Origin: Seison nebaliae
Taxonomy: Eukaryota; Rotifera; Pararotatoria; Seisonacea; Seisonidae
Assembly (NCBI GenBank): GCA_023231475.1
Contig: JALJEE010002047.1
Span: 16,912 to 80,911 of the forward strand
DNA: 64,000 nucleotides
Direction of reading: 5' to 3'
The position numbers were made by a program, and so were the translations under genes. The notes under the pieces are model-generated. The model made no database searches, was not told where the DNA came from, and saw only the letters and a program-made list of their open reading frames with translations. Below are positions 1 through 12,830 of this stretch, piece after piece (position 1 is the stretch's first letter; each line of letters begins with the position of its first letter).

Positions 1-3000
1 ATCTGACAGGTGGGAGGACGTAGAGAATGGAAAGGAAATTAATATCTAAAACAATCAAACATTTCATCGATTACGATTTAAATGATTGGAAAACAATGCA
101 TATCTGCTTATTTTTAGATTACTTACTCTCCTCACAATCGTCAATATCCAGTCAATTCTCTTTTTTACATATGAACTAGATAAGTACTTCATAGACGAAT
201 GACCGTTCGGATGTCGAATGCATAATGAACATCACATTCCTTCCTACAAAACATGTAGCCACTTCGCATGCTTCCCAAAAGAAAGAACAATTAATAAGTA
301 AATTCTTCCTATCTTCCACTCAGCTATCATGCCATCTTCCTCTAGTCATTCCACTATTTCCTTCTCCATTCACTCTCAGCGAATAACTGGACATATTTGT
401 CCAGAATTGCCTATCTGCTACATATATCTCCCTACCAATGCCATTGACCCCTTCCTATCAGTCAATCTTTTCCAACATGAAATATTCACTTCCGAATTAA
501 ATTTTAAGATTCTCTCATTTCTTTATCAGCATATTCTTCCGGATCTTTCACAAAGAAGAAAAGTTTTTTTGCCACACTCCAACTAAATTTACAATTGATG
601 GACTGAATCTAATATATATTTGAATCTTTTCTTCAATTCATTTCTTCCTTGAAAACACAAAACAGTTTTTCTTCAATAGAAGTTCCATCAACCTCGTTAT
701 TCGGAATTGATTCAATCACATTTCGTCTATTTCGCTGTTAGATGATAATCGCCTATCTTTTAACAAGATTTCTCATCATCATATTATTATCATAATTCAT
801 CATTTTTTGCATTTCCCACTCATTGAATTGGATTATGGGAGGTGGGTGCAGAAAACTACCATAGTCGACGACCGATCTCTAATTTTAAGCGAATATGAAT
901 TGAAAAAATGACATAAGTTAACGATAATGTTTCTCCTCCATAAAAGAATATACGAGAGAAGAACCATGTTACCACATGGCCCGCTGGAATTACGAGAATG
1001 TTAGAAAAATACTATGCGGAAAATATTTGGTTTCATAAACAATCTTCGCCAATCCAATGAGATGACAAAACTTACAGCAATTGTTAGAAATCGTCAAACC
1101 TATCGTAATTTCTTCTAATTTTATCTTATAACTTAATTCTAACTAATATATATATTATAAATATTCTCATCACTAGTTTTAAATATATAAAAAATTTCTT
1201 ATTCATGAATAATTTAGAAAATGAAATGTCTAATGAAAATAAATGAGTTTTCCGAAAGTCTTAAGGTCCATTTTTCCTTTGAGAAATTCAGGTGATACTT
1301 CCCGAAATTATTTCGGAAACTTAATATGGAAACTTGCTAACTTTTCGATTTTCTTTGAATTTCACAATTATTCTACGGTCTACTTATAATAATTAAGGTT
1401 CTTTATTATTATTCTTTAAATTGTGGAGATGTCGGTTATTATCGTTATTCTACCAACATTTCCATTCTATCACTATTACGATGGAGATAGTCGAACTATG
1501 ATACGATTATGAATTATCTACTATGTTTGTTACGATTGTTATGGACCGCCACTTGAGAAGAACGACGAGAATTGATCGCTGAGAGGATCGGGTAAGATAG
1601 AAGAAGTTCATGCTTCTTATCATGAGTCGTTGATATTATGAATGTAATAATGATTTGGAATGATGAATAGTAATGAACTATTTCCGCAATTATTACGAAA
1701 CTTTTCAGAAAGATATAAATAGCAAGTGAAGGAACTAGACGGGAGGAACTATGAATTGGATGAATGAATAGTATGAATAACAAACAGAAGAACAGATTAC
1801 ATGTCATCCCATTGATCAGAAAGAGTCACGAATCTTTCAAAAGAGGAATTCTCACTAAAAGTTGCTTCTTGCCGAATCGGATGAGTAAATTTTTGGATCA
1901 TCAGAAAATAAATTCCTATCTCTTTCGAACGATCAGATTTCCCGTAGAAAATGAACACCGTTTTGCACGTCGATTATACTACAAATAATGGGAACGATAT
2001 TTTAACGAAAACGTAAAAATGAAGAATAGAAAGAATAATTTCTTCTTTCCAATCGTCCACATAAAAATGTGCATACCTCGTCCTTATGAAAAAGAAGTTT
2101 GCATTCAATTCATACTTTCTTATTTATATATCATTATGAAAGTTTTTCCTTCTCTCCCAAAAATAAAGGAACCTTTGCTTACTTACCAACATAAAGTTGT
2201 AGAATACTCTCATACCAAACATATTATCATACGTCATTGACTGCTCAGAAAAATGATTATCGATCTCATCATTCCCAACAGAGGAAAGTGAATAGTTGCC
2301 AAATAATTTGTTTGAAATTCTCCCCTCAATAATCTTCATTTGGAATTGGCCTCAAATGCAAGGAAAAATGGACCGGGACAACCGAATCGGATACGAATGG
2401 GAAATGAATTTTGAAATAGATATTGTCTGTATATAAATAGAAAATCGTATTCTTAACGAAGAACAAAGTTTGTTAGTTTAACTTAACGTTTGTTCAACAA
2501 ACGTAAAAATTCATCTTTCCATCTTTCTCAAAAACGGAATGAAAGAAGAAAGTTTCGCAGTTGATATCATCAAAATCCATTAGTATGAAACACCACATAC
2601 TCACGCAAGTGACTGACCAATCTATGTCTACCTAACATAAATAGAAAGTATTCCCTATATGAAATATATCGACTTCCTCCCATCGACTTGTACTCAAATG
2701 GGAATAATGGAAATTCAGTGTTGAACAAATTGCTTTGACATTGTTTCTTATACAACTGCTTCACTAAGACTCTTCTCCATTTGTACTTTCTCACACTCAC
2801 TTTTTTCTCCCAACGACATTTCAATGAAATGATAAAAAGTTATTAAATATTATTATTATTATTTTGATAAAATCAACAACAACTTGATATTCCGTTAATC
2901 GGAAAGTTTTAGTTCAATTTTATCAATTTCCAATTGAACAAATTAATAAAAATACGAAAAATGAGAAAGAAGAAGAATTGTCCATCAGAAGTAGGAACGA

Positions 3001-6000
3001 GTGGAGGAAGTGTCGATCAACATTTTCCTGTCACCCTTCCAGACAACTCTCATATTAGAGTGAAATACATACAATTTTTATGGATGATTGATCGAATGTT
3101 CTCCAATTCTTTCTGTCCAGAAACTTCGAATGATTTTCCTTCCGCTTCAAATCTTTCCTTGAAATCCTCATATTTAAGAAATAGCCCAAGTAGAATAATC
3201 GGAATTGCATTTGGAGAAACAGGAAGGCAAAACTGATAGAAAAGGAAAAGTTATTTGAAAAATATTCGGATATTTCAAGATAGTTGTCTTTATATTCACT
3301 ACTTACCGAAAAAGTGTTGGAACGACGTATTTCTATAGAGATTATTGGACAATGAAAAAAGTTGCACAAATACAGTGTCGATATGTATTTTATGTATTAT
3401 TGAATCATTTTCTTATCAAGAATTTTAATATTATGAATGTCCGTTTGTCAATTGTCAACAAATTCGACAAACTTATTCAACTAGAAAGAAATAGTAATAT
3501 TATTATTATCGTAAGAATAATGGAAGATTATTTGAATAAATAAATATATTATCTCATTATTCTTTATCAATCACAAATTGACTTTGGTGAATAAGATAAG
3601 AAAGAACTGTCCATAATTCAGTTCGGTGAAAATCGATGCAATTCATGCAAACTCTCCTTTTTCAATTCATACCTTTTCACATAATCAAATGAAAATTTCT
3701 TTTTTTAAATTCGTTTTTCTTTCGATGAAATTAATTTAGTAGAGATTTAATCGGAATTGAAGACACAATAAATATCGGGGAGAGGAAGGTTAATCAGAAA
3801 TTCGAAAAAAGAAATGGAGGATAAATAAAAGAAATTTTCTATTTGAATAATAAAATTTGTAATTTGTTTTGGCACATGGGCATTACTTGAACGGTTCAAA
3901 ATCCTTGTCCAAAAACAACAAACTAAAAAAGAAAACGTAAAATGAATTATCCTGAAAGAAAAACTAATAGATAATTATCGATTGAAATTTAATGTTTTCT
4001 TCAACAACATCAAGTGCAACTTTACAAACAGTAGAAGGACATTGTAACACATGAATATGTTTATTGAAAAGTTATTGGAAAATAAATTAATTTTCGATTT
4101 TGAATGGAGAAAGTAAATTAATTAGTCTAACGTAATAACGTAATCATTAACAATAATTGACATAATGATTAATTCAATTCGATTATTCTCCTGGTTAATC
4201 ATTCGTGATAATAAAATTGAATAGTCAAATTGAACAGTGAAAATATTTACATAAATCATAAATAAAACCAATGTTATGGGCAATATGGGCAAACCAATAT
4301 ATCAATCGAATTAAAAACAATCCAAGAACAATTATTATCGATTTATCTATTTCTCATTTAATAGTCATCAATTATTCAGATCTTATCATTAAATATCGCC
4401 GCATTGCAAAAATATTATCATATTTAAAAATTACTATTGACATGAGATTGTTCAATTTTCTCATGAATTATGACAAATTTGCTTATTGAACATCAAATTG
4501 AATTAGTTTCGTCATTGATTAGATTATCTGTCCAGGCATCAACTGATGGAAAATAATCCAAATTATACTTATACTAAATAATTACATTGTTCGATTACAT
4601 AATATTCGTACAATAAGACGATAATACAAAATTTTTTCTCAATTTTATCTATTTTCTGAAATTTACATTGTTGCTATTGGTAATAATTAAAGAAGAAGAA
4701 GATAGTGCATACTTAATAATTAATTTTTTTTAGCAATTCGTGCAATGATGAAATTAAACATTTTTGATTAAGTATGTTCCACTATTTACAAGAATTGGAG
4801 TACGGAAAATAATTAAGAGTGCGACGTAATGAGAAAAAATTGAATAATATTTTATCGGTTAGTGTCTATCGGAAAGTTTTTCTACTTTCTCATTTTCCAT
4901 TGTTTCTCCACATTCCTCAATTTCCTGTAAGTAAATCTCGATTCCTCCTTAAACTAAAAGAATAATTGCGAGAATAGAAGAAATGTGGAATATAGAAAAC
5001 ACAGAAATTTATGAGGAATAAATAACCATTTATACTTCAGTTGTTAGAAACAAACTTGGTGCAAAAGATAATATGTTATTCATTAAAAAATAATAAAGAT
5101 TGTTTTGTTTGCCTGACCAAAAATATCAAATTTAGTTCGAGATTTGTGAAAATTATACTTATCAAAGTACTCCTACTACTATATCTCCTACGTATTCGCA
5201 TTAATTTTTGGTTTTCCGGCGAGAATATAAATTAACTTTAAAAGATTATTGACCAATGCTCAAAATATAATAGACATATTTGGCAATTATAAGTGCAAAT
5301 TATTATACGAAAAAACTTCTCTAAAATCAATCACTTTTATTTTTGTCAGAATTATGGTATTTCTCAATTTATGAAATGACAATTTTGATGATAAAAAATT
5401 ATAATTTAATTCAGTCATTTCACGAATAAAAATAAATTAAATTGGTAGATATACTCATTCAAAAGACGAATAAAAACATACTATCAAATAGAATAATCTG
5501 TGAAAAGGAAGGAGTTTAGAACAAACACAATATAAATTTAAATAATTATGACTCAATCTTCATATAATTCAAATTCTTGAAAACCTAAAATTGTGTATAC
5601 GCGGTCTATCAAACGTCCGTCCACCAAACGGTCGATGTATCAAGTAATCTCGGCTATAAAATGTCGTTTCCCGTATCATATTCTATATAGAGCAATTATA
5701 TGATGAGAATATCGAAGTATCTTATTATTCCATTTATACGATAGTGGATATTAATTGAGTAAACCTTTTCTCCCTTATATTCGCCATGTTCTTTACATGG
5801 CTATTTCTCTATTTTTTATTAACATATTAGATGATAAATTTCGTTTATCGAGTGTTCTTTTAAATAAATCGAACATTGTGATACTAAATTACGACGATTA
5901 ATCCCATTCAATTTGACATCTGGTCTCTCATGTGATTTACCATTTCTTCGAAATTTTAAGAATCGATTTTGTGTTCCCCTTTTCCGATCTCTATTAATTT

Positions 6001-6710
6001 TCGAGCGTTTTCTCACTGTCGACGTTATTTCTTATTTCGCTTCGAACCAAATATATCCAAACTAATACATTACTGAAATGGTCCTGTCTTTCTTTAACTT
6101 TCTTCGTCGACTGAATAATAAAGAATAAAATTACTTGATTAATAGAAATATCATATTGAGATTTAAACGAGGAGATAATGTTATCAAAAAATTCATGAAG
6201 ACGTTCATTTCTCCATGAAATAATTCTCTTGCTTAATTTTTATTCACAAAATTTCACTTCAAAAAAAATTGTTTCGTGTCATTAAGCTTATAGAAAATGA
6301 GGGAAACTTCTCATTACTCGGACTTAGCAGAGGTCTTAAAAGTATTATCATCATTTGGCAAACGGACAATAAGCACCCGGTTTTCAGTTTTAGACCAATA
6401 CCATTTTTCCGGTCGAAATTTCGTGTCTTTCTAAATTTTCGATAATTCAAAACATTGTCGCACTTGTTTTGAGATCGTGGTGCCAATAATTCGATTTTGA
6501 ATCTAATTTGTCAAGAAATGTTGAAAAAAATTTCATTTGTCAATGGAAGGAATGATGAGTTGTAATTGTAGAAATCAGTTTCCATATTTTGATCTCATAG
6601 CCAAATTCAAATTTTACTTCCAAATTCCTTCTCTCAGTTATGAATGAGTCATCACAAGTTAAAATTGTTCGTTATCCTTTTCTCATTATCGTTTTCTTCC
6701 CTATTAACAG
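1..6710. other. AT-rich intergenic DNA, no gene recognised
   Basis: About 6.7 kb of AT-rich sequence. Every open frame here is under about 105 codons, lacks recognisable motifs and often has an equally long frame on the other strand, so I call no gene. Short hairpins occur, for example a 7-bp stem GCCATGT/ACATGGC near 5785-5803, too small to interpret. Upstream exons or the promoter of the FLYWCH gene may lie at the right-hand end. Confidence 0.5.
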
Positions 6711-6722
6711 AGCGAACCGGTG

Positions 6723-7199
6723 ATGATGAATGACATTAAATTCATAGAAGGTAGTTTAGGAAATGAAATGCTCATTTGTAAGAAGCATGCTTATCATCTC
6801 CGAAAGAACTATAAAAGTGGTAAACGGAATTTCGTCTGTAAAATGACTCATAAGACGAAATGTCGAGCGTCTATTACAATGGACGCAAACGATAAATTAT
6901 ATAGTTCGCATAATGAACATAATCACGAACCGGAAGACCGAGTAGAAGAGAAAATCATCTTTTCTACTCAGGTCAAATATTTATCCCGTTCAACGGATTT
7001 ATCACCTGACCAAATCATAGACGAGGCACTTCGAAGATCGAATTTAGGGAAGGAGAATCTTAATGTTCAACGATCATCTATTAAGCGAAGTATTCGTCGG
7101 AAGAAAATAGGCAATAAAAAAGACAATTTCCCCAGAAATGTTGAAAGGTCGAAAGAACAATCATTTTCCCAAACCTTAAAAAACATGAAAACTGAATAA
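6723..7199 (+). CDS. FLYWCH zinc-finger protein, MULE-transposase-like N-terminal half
   Basis: A 158-residue product. Residues about 5-70 form a FLYWCH-type zinc finger: KSG, then F-V-C39, C47, then HNEHNH (H66, H68), the C2H2 spacing of the family. Residues about 85-130 form a small helical segment (DLSPDQIIDEALRRS, then SSIKRSIRRKKI) that in Mutator-like (MULE) transposases links the FLYWCH finger to the catalytic core. No DDE transposase core follows in the next 1.4 kb, so this is either a host gene derived from a transposon or a truncated relic. An acceptor-like TTAACAG ends at 6710 and the frame stays open back to it (SEPV before the first methionine), so an upstream exon is possible; otherwise the start is ATG 6723. 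A DNA-binding role is inferred from the family only. Confidence 0.6.
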   Translation: MMNDIKFIEGSLGNEMLICKKHAYHLRKNYKSGKRNFVCKMTHKTKCRASITMDANDKLYSSHNEHNHEPEDRVEEKIIFSTQVKYLSRSTDLSPDQIIDEALRRSNLGKENLNVQRSSIKRSIRRKKIGNKKDNFPRNVERSKEQSFSQTLKNMKTE

Positions 7200-8606
7200 A
7201 TTCAACTTTTACTTTTACAACGATGAATGGTGTTTCCTGATAGCTCATATTCTTCCATACGTCTATCATATTTTCATTTATATTTCCATTCTTATTTCAC
7301 TCATTTTCATATAAATATTTGTATCAATTCCAAATTGTATGAAATCCATAAGAATTACGCACAAAATATTTCTCCAATTCAATTCGAGTTCGTATGAAAG
7401 AGGAGATATGTTTAATAATGATATTCAATAAATTTAAAGATTTCCTCATTTTCCCATCAACGAGAGATTTTGGGAGATTTTCCATTCAATATTCTTCTAA
7501 TCAAATAAACATTTTCTTTCTCATAATCTGCTACATACTCGATTTCGTCGATAATAAAATGATAAAAGAAACTACTCTACAAATGTGATTAGAAGGACAT
7601 TCTTGCAGGAATTGAACCATCATTATTTGGTGGACATATAAGAACGATGGAGAATTCTTATTAATTAGATGTTAATGAATCGGATTACGGTCAAATGTCT
7701 AACTAAAGCATAATCTGTCGGGTTTATGATGAGAAGAAAGAAATTTAATATATGTTCTCTCAAATTTATAGTTTCCTTCGACCATTCACTTCTCTTTCGT
7801 TCTCTCTTATGACTTCTAAGGGTTTTATGACGTAATTCGAGGAATATATAATCTTCAAAATCTGCATATAATCTGCACACACCAAAATCGAATGATCGGA
7901 TGACGACGGTAAATTAGAAATTCAATTAAAGGAAATGAAATAAATACTATTTCATCTTCCATACACATATCTGGAAGGTTAAATCCTTTTCATTTCCACC
8001 AACTCCCGATTAGACGAGGGTCAAAAACCAATTCCTCTTCAATCAAACGAAAAGGAAATACTCTTCACAATTTTCGTTAACTAATGGAATTACTAAATAT
8101 ATCAATGACGAACAATTTTAGTTACTTCTCCTTCTCCCATCAGTCACCTTCCCACAGTTCCAATGACAGAATTAAAGAATTATTATAAAAAAAATCATTT
8201 TCATACGTCAACGGATGTGATACGTATGAGAAGAAGAAAAGTATTTCACCAACCGAATGTCATTATTATTTCATTCTTTCAATTCTGTTAGTTGCAAGTT
8301 TTTCATTCGATGATTGACAATGTAATCATAGATAAATGTTTCTAATAATTTCATTCATTGATGAATTTCATTCTCAAACAGGATTGTATGACGGTTTATC
8401 CAAAGAAAATATTTTTTATCGGTCTGAAGAGCTAAGTTTCACAAAATCCGAAAAAATTAAATTTCTTTCAGATAATCCGAAAAGATTATAATTATTAAAA
8501 AATTCATCGTTCGGTTAATGAAAAGCTTTCATATAATCCGAACGGAAATTGTGTTGGAACTTTTTATATCAATTAAAAATCAATTTATAATTTTAAGTTT
8601 TAAAGT
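7200..8606. other. Intergenic, no gene recognised
   Basis: AT-rich DNA between the FLYWCH gene and the 3' end of DRC2. Small open frames exist but carry no motif. Near 8440-8550 the string ATAATCCGAA or close variants occurs three times, a weak dispersed repeat of unknown meaning. Confidence 0.5.
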
Positions 8607-8612
8607 TTTATT
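8607..8612 (-). terminator. Poly(A) signal of DRC2
   Basis: AATAAA on the minus strand, about 65 bp beyond the DRC2 stop codon; position and strand fit cleavage and polyadenylation of that transcript. Confidence 0.45.
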
Positions 8613-8676
8613 TGTTTCTCTTCTGGGAGAAAATGAAATGAAGAACCACAAATGAAATGTTAAATTAAAAAGAGTT

Positions 8677-10935
8677 TCATTCGAATAAATTTTCAGTAGA
8701 TCCTTCTCTTTCTGTCAGAATTTTGACTCGTTTAGTAGTGAACGTTTGTTTCTCATGTGATAACTGATAGGCCTGATCTCCATAGTGGCATGTATCGTGT
8801 AATTCCATTTTAGTAGCCCGACCAATCCTGAAGAGTGGCACTTCGTCATTAAAAATGGATATACCTTTCGCTGAATTTCTCGTTATGTAATCTTCCAAAG
8901 TATCAGTCAAATTCCGTTTCTCTTCCAATAACTTATCACGTTCTCTCTTCAAGAGAACTATGTCGAAACGAACTTTATTCTCTTTCAACCAATGTAAAGA
9001 GAAGTGCTCGTCCTCCATATAGAAATCTTTCACCTGACTCAACGATTTGTCTAACTTGTGAAGAGATTTATTCAAATGTTCATATTCGAGAATTGCTTGT
9101 CGTCCCGTTCGATGCGTCTCAAATTGGAAAGCACTTATATCTTCTTTCTTACTCAACCGATTAGATAATCGTGCAAGAGCTGCCGTTTTCTCACCTTCCT
9201 TTATCGTATTCTCCAATCGACGAATGACCATTTCGCTCGTCACTGACAAATTCTTCAATCGATTGTCCAACACGACCAACATCCGATTCACTGCAATTTT
9301 CAATTGTCGATAATGTCGAACGATTCGAATTCGATTCTTTTCGAGAGATAGAAACAGATTTAATATTGGAAGGAGAATTGTAACATCAACAAGAAGTTCA
9401 TTGATCAATTCGAAAGTTTCTTTCCGACGCTCCATTTCTTTCTTGAACAATCCGATATTTTTCTATGAGAATTAGAGAATTTTAGATTAATTCGATAAAT
9501 ATCATTTCAAACTGTCAACTCGTCAATCGCCTGTTGATTGGAACGGATCTCAGTCATCGCATCATCATCATATGTCATGTACTCCTTCAATAAAGTCCGT
9601 CGTTCACCATTCATTACTTTATCTTTTTTCATCAATTCAAAAAATTGTTTCCAAATACTATCTAATTGTTGCTCGGCTCTTATTTGCAATTGATGTTTCT
9701 GTTCTAAATGCTATTGATTTAATATAATAATTAGATAATTATGAATGAATGATAAATGAATGAGAATAACTCGTGTTTTCGTCTCATCTTTTATTGCCAC
9801 CATATCATTATCCTGATCCATATCGATATCTTCTTTATCTTTCGTCATCGCATAAGTTACATCCTCCACGTAATACATACTCTTCTCATGTCGTTCTAAC
9901 ATGTCGCGATGTAACTCTTCAAAATGATCTCGAAGATTATCGATAGTTTCATAGAAATACTCTAAAGAATTGAGAAGAATGTTTAATGGAATCGAAAGAG
10001 AAAATAATGGAACTCATAAGAGCTGACGATTCCTTTTTGAAACCATAATGACTTCCAATCTTCTCCAAGAACTCAATATGTCGTCCATAACAAAATCGAT
10101 ATTGCTCTTCGAAATCTTCGATTTCTTGACACAACAATTCGATGGTACGATCTTTAGAAGAAAGAATGCGAAGACATGTATCCTCCGCTATCTTCTTATC
10201 ATTCTTCGTCAATTTCGTTCTCATTTTACTCAAATTCTTCCTCCAGATCGCATCTAATTTAAATTCGTTCTTATTTAACGCACTCTCCTCGAGGATGTGG
10301 AGAATTTGTAACAACGAACTGTCTTCCGTAAATAACTTAAATGAAATGGGATTAATATCTTCAGCTAATACTCGAGCACGAAAGAAATTTGGGTTTCCTG
10401 TCTGCGATTGTTTCATTCCTCCGAACATCAAATTATCGAACCGGCGACCACCCATCTTATTATTATTTAGATTCATGTTCCATATTTCCATTTTATTATT
10501 CTGATTTTCATTTTCTTCATTCACTCTCTGTTCTATCATATCGATAGAATTGGATTGAACAGTATCTGAACAATTATTATCATTCTTCTCCTCATTATTT
10601 ATCAACTGAATTGTGGTAGTTGGATCGATTATCGCTTCTGAAATCGTCATATTCTTATCTGAAGTGATTGGACGAATATCCAATTTATTCTCATCAATTT
10701 CTCGACAATTATCTAAACCGAAAATCTCTTGAATTCCATGATAATTTCCACTACCAAACAATTCTTTAATTCTCCCACTATAATCCACTTCATTCACTTC
10801 TTCTTCTCCTCCTATATCTTTCATCAAATATTCGATTCGTGTCTTGTTCGCAATTCTCTCATTCTCCAACTCCTTCTCCAACTCCTTCTCCAATTCACTT
10901 TCACTCTCACTCCTCAACAAATCGACCGAACTCAT
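8677..10935 (-). CDS. DRC2: Dynein regulatory complex subunit 2 (CCDC65), four exons
   Basis: Coiled-coil component of the nexin-dynein regulatory complex, which links outer doublets of motile axonemes and controls dynein. Exons read 10935-10014, 9961-9771, 9710-9513 and 9462-8677; the introns of 52, 60 and 50 bp all have GT-AG ends and keep frame, giving about 698 residues. Family landmarks occur in order: IWRKNLSKMRTKL then SSKDRTIELLCQEIEDFEEQY (vertebrate [31 protein letters not shown]); ERHEKSMYYVEDVTYAM (QHEKEIHYLQDIFMAM); HLEQKHQLQIRAEQQ with SIWKQF (NLEEKHFLRL, DLWRKF); IKEGEKTAALARL; and near the C-terminus GISIFNDEVPLFRI (GISVSDEVLSQLNPLFIV). It is longer than human DRC2 (about 484 residues) because of an acidic, N/E-rich N-terminal extension of roughly 200 residues. 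DRC1 is the main alternative but aligns less well. Confidence 0.85.
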
Positions 10936-11137
10936 TTCACGAAACTACTAATGATGGTGACTGTGGAAACACTTACGGTTTAATTCTGCGCAATTTTCTC
11001 AAATTATTAAGTTGTCTAATCTGATCAAAAAATTCCGTTAGAGAAAAAATTCTTCAAGATGACCGTTAAATTATTCGACCGTTTTTATTCATGTCATATC
11101 GAAAGTTCAAAATCGTCAAAATTAATTCAAAATTATT

Positions 11138-11143
11138 TTTATT
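11138..11143 (-). terminator. Poly(A) signal of the carrier gene
   Basis: AATAAA on the minus strand, 12 bp past the carrier stop codon. It lies in the roughly 220-bp gap before the DRC2 start, so the two same-strand genes are tightly packed. Confidence 0.4.
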
Positions 11144-11154
11144 ATTATAATATA

Positions 11155-12060
11155 TTATTTCTTAAATATCGTTTCTAAATAAGTGAAGAATTGGAATGAC
11201 ATCTCATAACCAAGAAAACATGCTGCATTCACTACAATTGCACGTGCCGTTACCGGTGCACTACCACGAAAGAATGCTGATGCTCCATGTTTTCTATACA
11301 AACTTTTTATAATTTCTCTAGAGGAAACTTTATCAAAAGTAGATTGAACTCGCGATTTGATGACATCTTGTGGCATTGCACTTACCCAAAACATCATTCC
11401 GGCACTCGCACCAGCTATCATAACCTTCAAAATGGATATTTTCTTTTTCTTCAATTCCTCTTCCGTGTACAACATTCGTTTCATCGTTTCATAAACTCCA
11501 AAATAAACGAACGTTCCTGGAACATCACGACAGAGAGTGAGAAAACTTCCTCGAACAACTCCTGAAATGCCTTGATTCCTCAACAATTTCCCCACAACAT
11601 CAAACGGTCCGGAGAATTTTTTCACTTTCTCAGAATTATGTGTCTGAAGTAAACATTTTATTCGTTCTCCTGGACCTACAACAGTTGTGGTACACACACC
11701 AGCCATTGCACCTGCCATCGCACTGGTGAAATCGAATTCTTTAACAAAAGGTTTCGTGACGGTTTTCGTCTGATTTTCCACCGTTGTTTGACGAGAAATT
11801 AAGTAATGTTTCGTCTTTTCATAACTCCAGAATTGTAAAGCGAAAATGGGAGCTACTCCAATGAGAATGGTAGACATTCCACGATAGAATCCTTTAACAC
11901 CATCGACATGGAATGTTCGTCTGATGGCATGGAATGTTCCATGATAATTAGTGGAGGATTGCAGGAGAACTTTAATCGTATCAAATGGATGACCAGTCAA
12001 CACCACACAAATACCACCACAACCACCGGCTAATAATTCTTTCCATCCACTCTCGCCCAT
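11155..12060 (-). CDS. SLC25A20: Mitochondrial carnitine/acylcarnitine carrier-like protein
   Basis: Intronless 301-residue member of the SLC25 inner-membrane family, the usual length. Three repeats carry the signature motif: PFDTIKV (residues 25-31), PGERIKC (130-136) and PQDVIKSR (229-236). PGERIKCLLQ in the second repeat is characteristic of the carnitine/acylcarnitine translocase, as are RDVPG (R178, D179) and ARAIVVNAACFLG (R272), which match the substrate-binding Arg/Asp residues of mammalian SLC25A20. The inferred job is exchange of acylcarnitine for carnitine to feed beta-oxidation. The sequence is clearly diverged from vertebrate orthologues, so a related substrate (ornithine or basic amino acid carriers are the nearest alternatives) is not excluded. 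ATG 12058-12060 is the first in-frame start. Confidence 0.8.
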   Translation of the reverse strand: MGESGWKELLAGGCGGICVVLTGHPFDTIKVLLQSSTNYHGTFHAIRRTFHVDGVKGFYRGMSTILIGVAPIFALQFWSYEKTKHYLISRQTTVENQTKTVTKPFVKEFDFTSAMAGAMAGVCTTTVVGPGERIKCLLQTHNSEKVKKFSGPFDVVGKLLRNQGISGVVRGSFLTLCRDVPGTFVYFGVYETMKRMLYTEEELKKKKISILKVMIAGASAGMMFWVSAMPQDVIKSRVQSTFDKVSSREIIKSLYRKHGASAFFRGSAPVTARAIVVNAACFLGYEMSFQFFTYLETIFKK

Positions 12061-12830
12061 TTACCTGTGAATCATTATCGAAAAATTATTGTGATATCTC
12101 CACACATGTCAGACCACTCATTCTTTAAACTTTCTATTTAAATAATAATAATAAATTTCTCTTAACTACAATTCAAACCAATCTCATTCACAATAGAAAA
12201 GGATGGAACTAACAAAATGTAACGATACTGAAATCGGTAAAAAATGAAAGAGAAAAAGGAATTTGTAAATTATTCAATCGAATTTTTTAAAATTAATTTC
12301 AAACTAACTTTAGTTTTAATGCTTCTAAAATTAAATTTAGTTAACTTTAAAGTTAAATAGGTAAACAATTTAAATTAAATTAGTTAATTGATGATATTCC
12401 TCAAAAAATTGAAGTTAAAAGAACTTCTTAAATTGTATTATGAAACAAGATTATGAAATATAAAGTTATTTAATTCCTGATATGGTTCGAATGACAGAGT
12501 GCATGAGAGATTAAATGATAAATAATATTTGAGTTGCAGGAGACTTTGAATCGACAATTACTATGAAGGGGGATGGTGGGATGATAAAGTTGAATTAGTT
12601 TTATTTTGTTACTTCAACTTGACGAGATGGTTGGAAGATAGTCTAATGTATTTGGACTTTCTGATTAATGATAATGAAAGAGATAATAGAACATGAGGGG
12701 AATGATTGGAAAGACACACCAAAACATGAAATAAATAATCAAAGTTTCTTTTGATAAAGTTTTTTGAAAATGTTTTATAAGTCGAATGAAGCTTTCATGT
12801 CATTCATCAATCAAATTGTGAAAAACGGAA
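12061..12830. other. Divergent intergenic region
   Basis: 770 bp between two genes transcribed away from each other, so it should hold both promoters. The middle (12280-12440) is a run of AATTAA/TTAGTTAA-like strings that could be a weak direct and inverted repeat. I see no clear TATA box or known element. Confidence 0.35.

Noticed and set aside
1514-1988. Overlapping small frames on both strands, the minus one with a hydrophobic N-terminus
   Set aside because: No family features, no splice context and ordinary AT-rich composition; not supportable as a gene.
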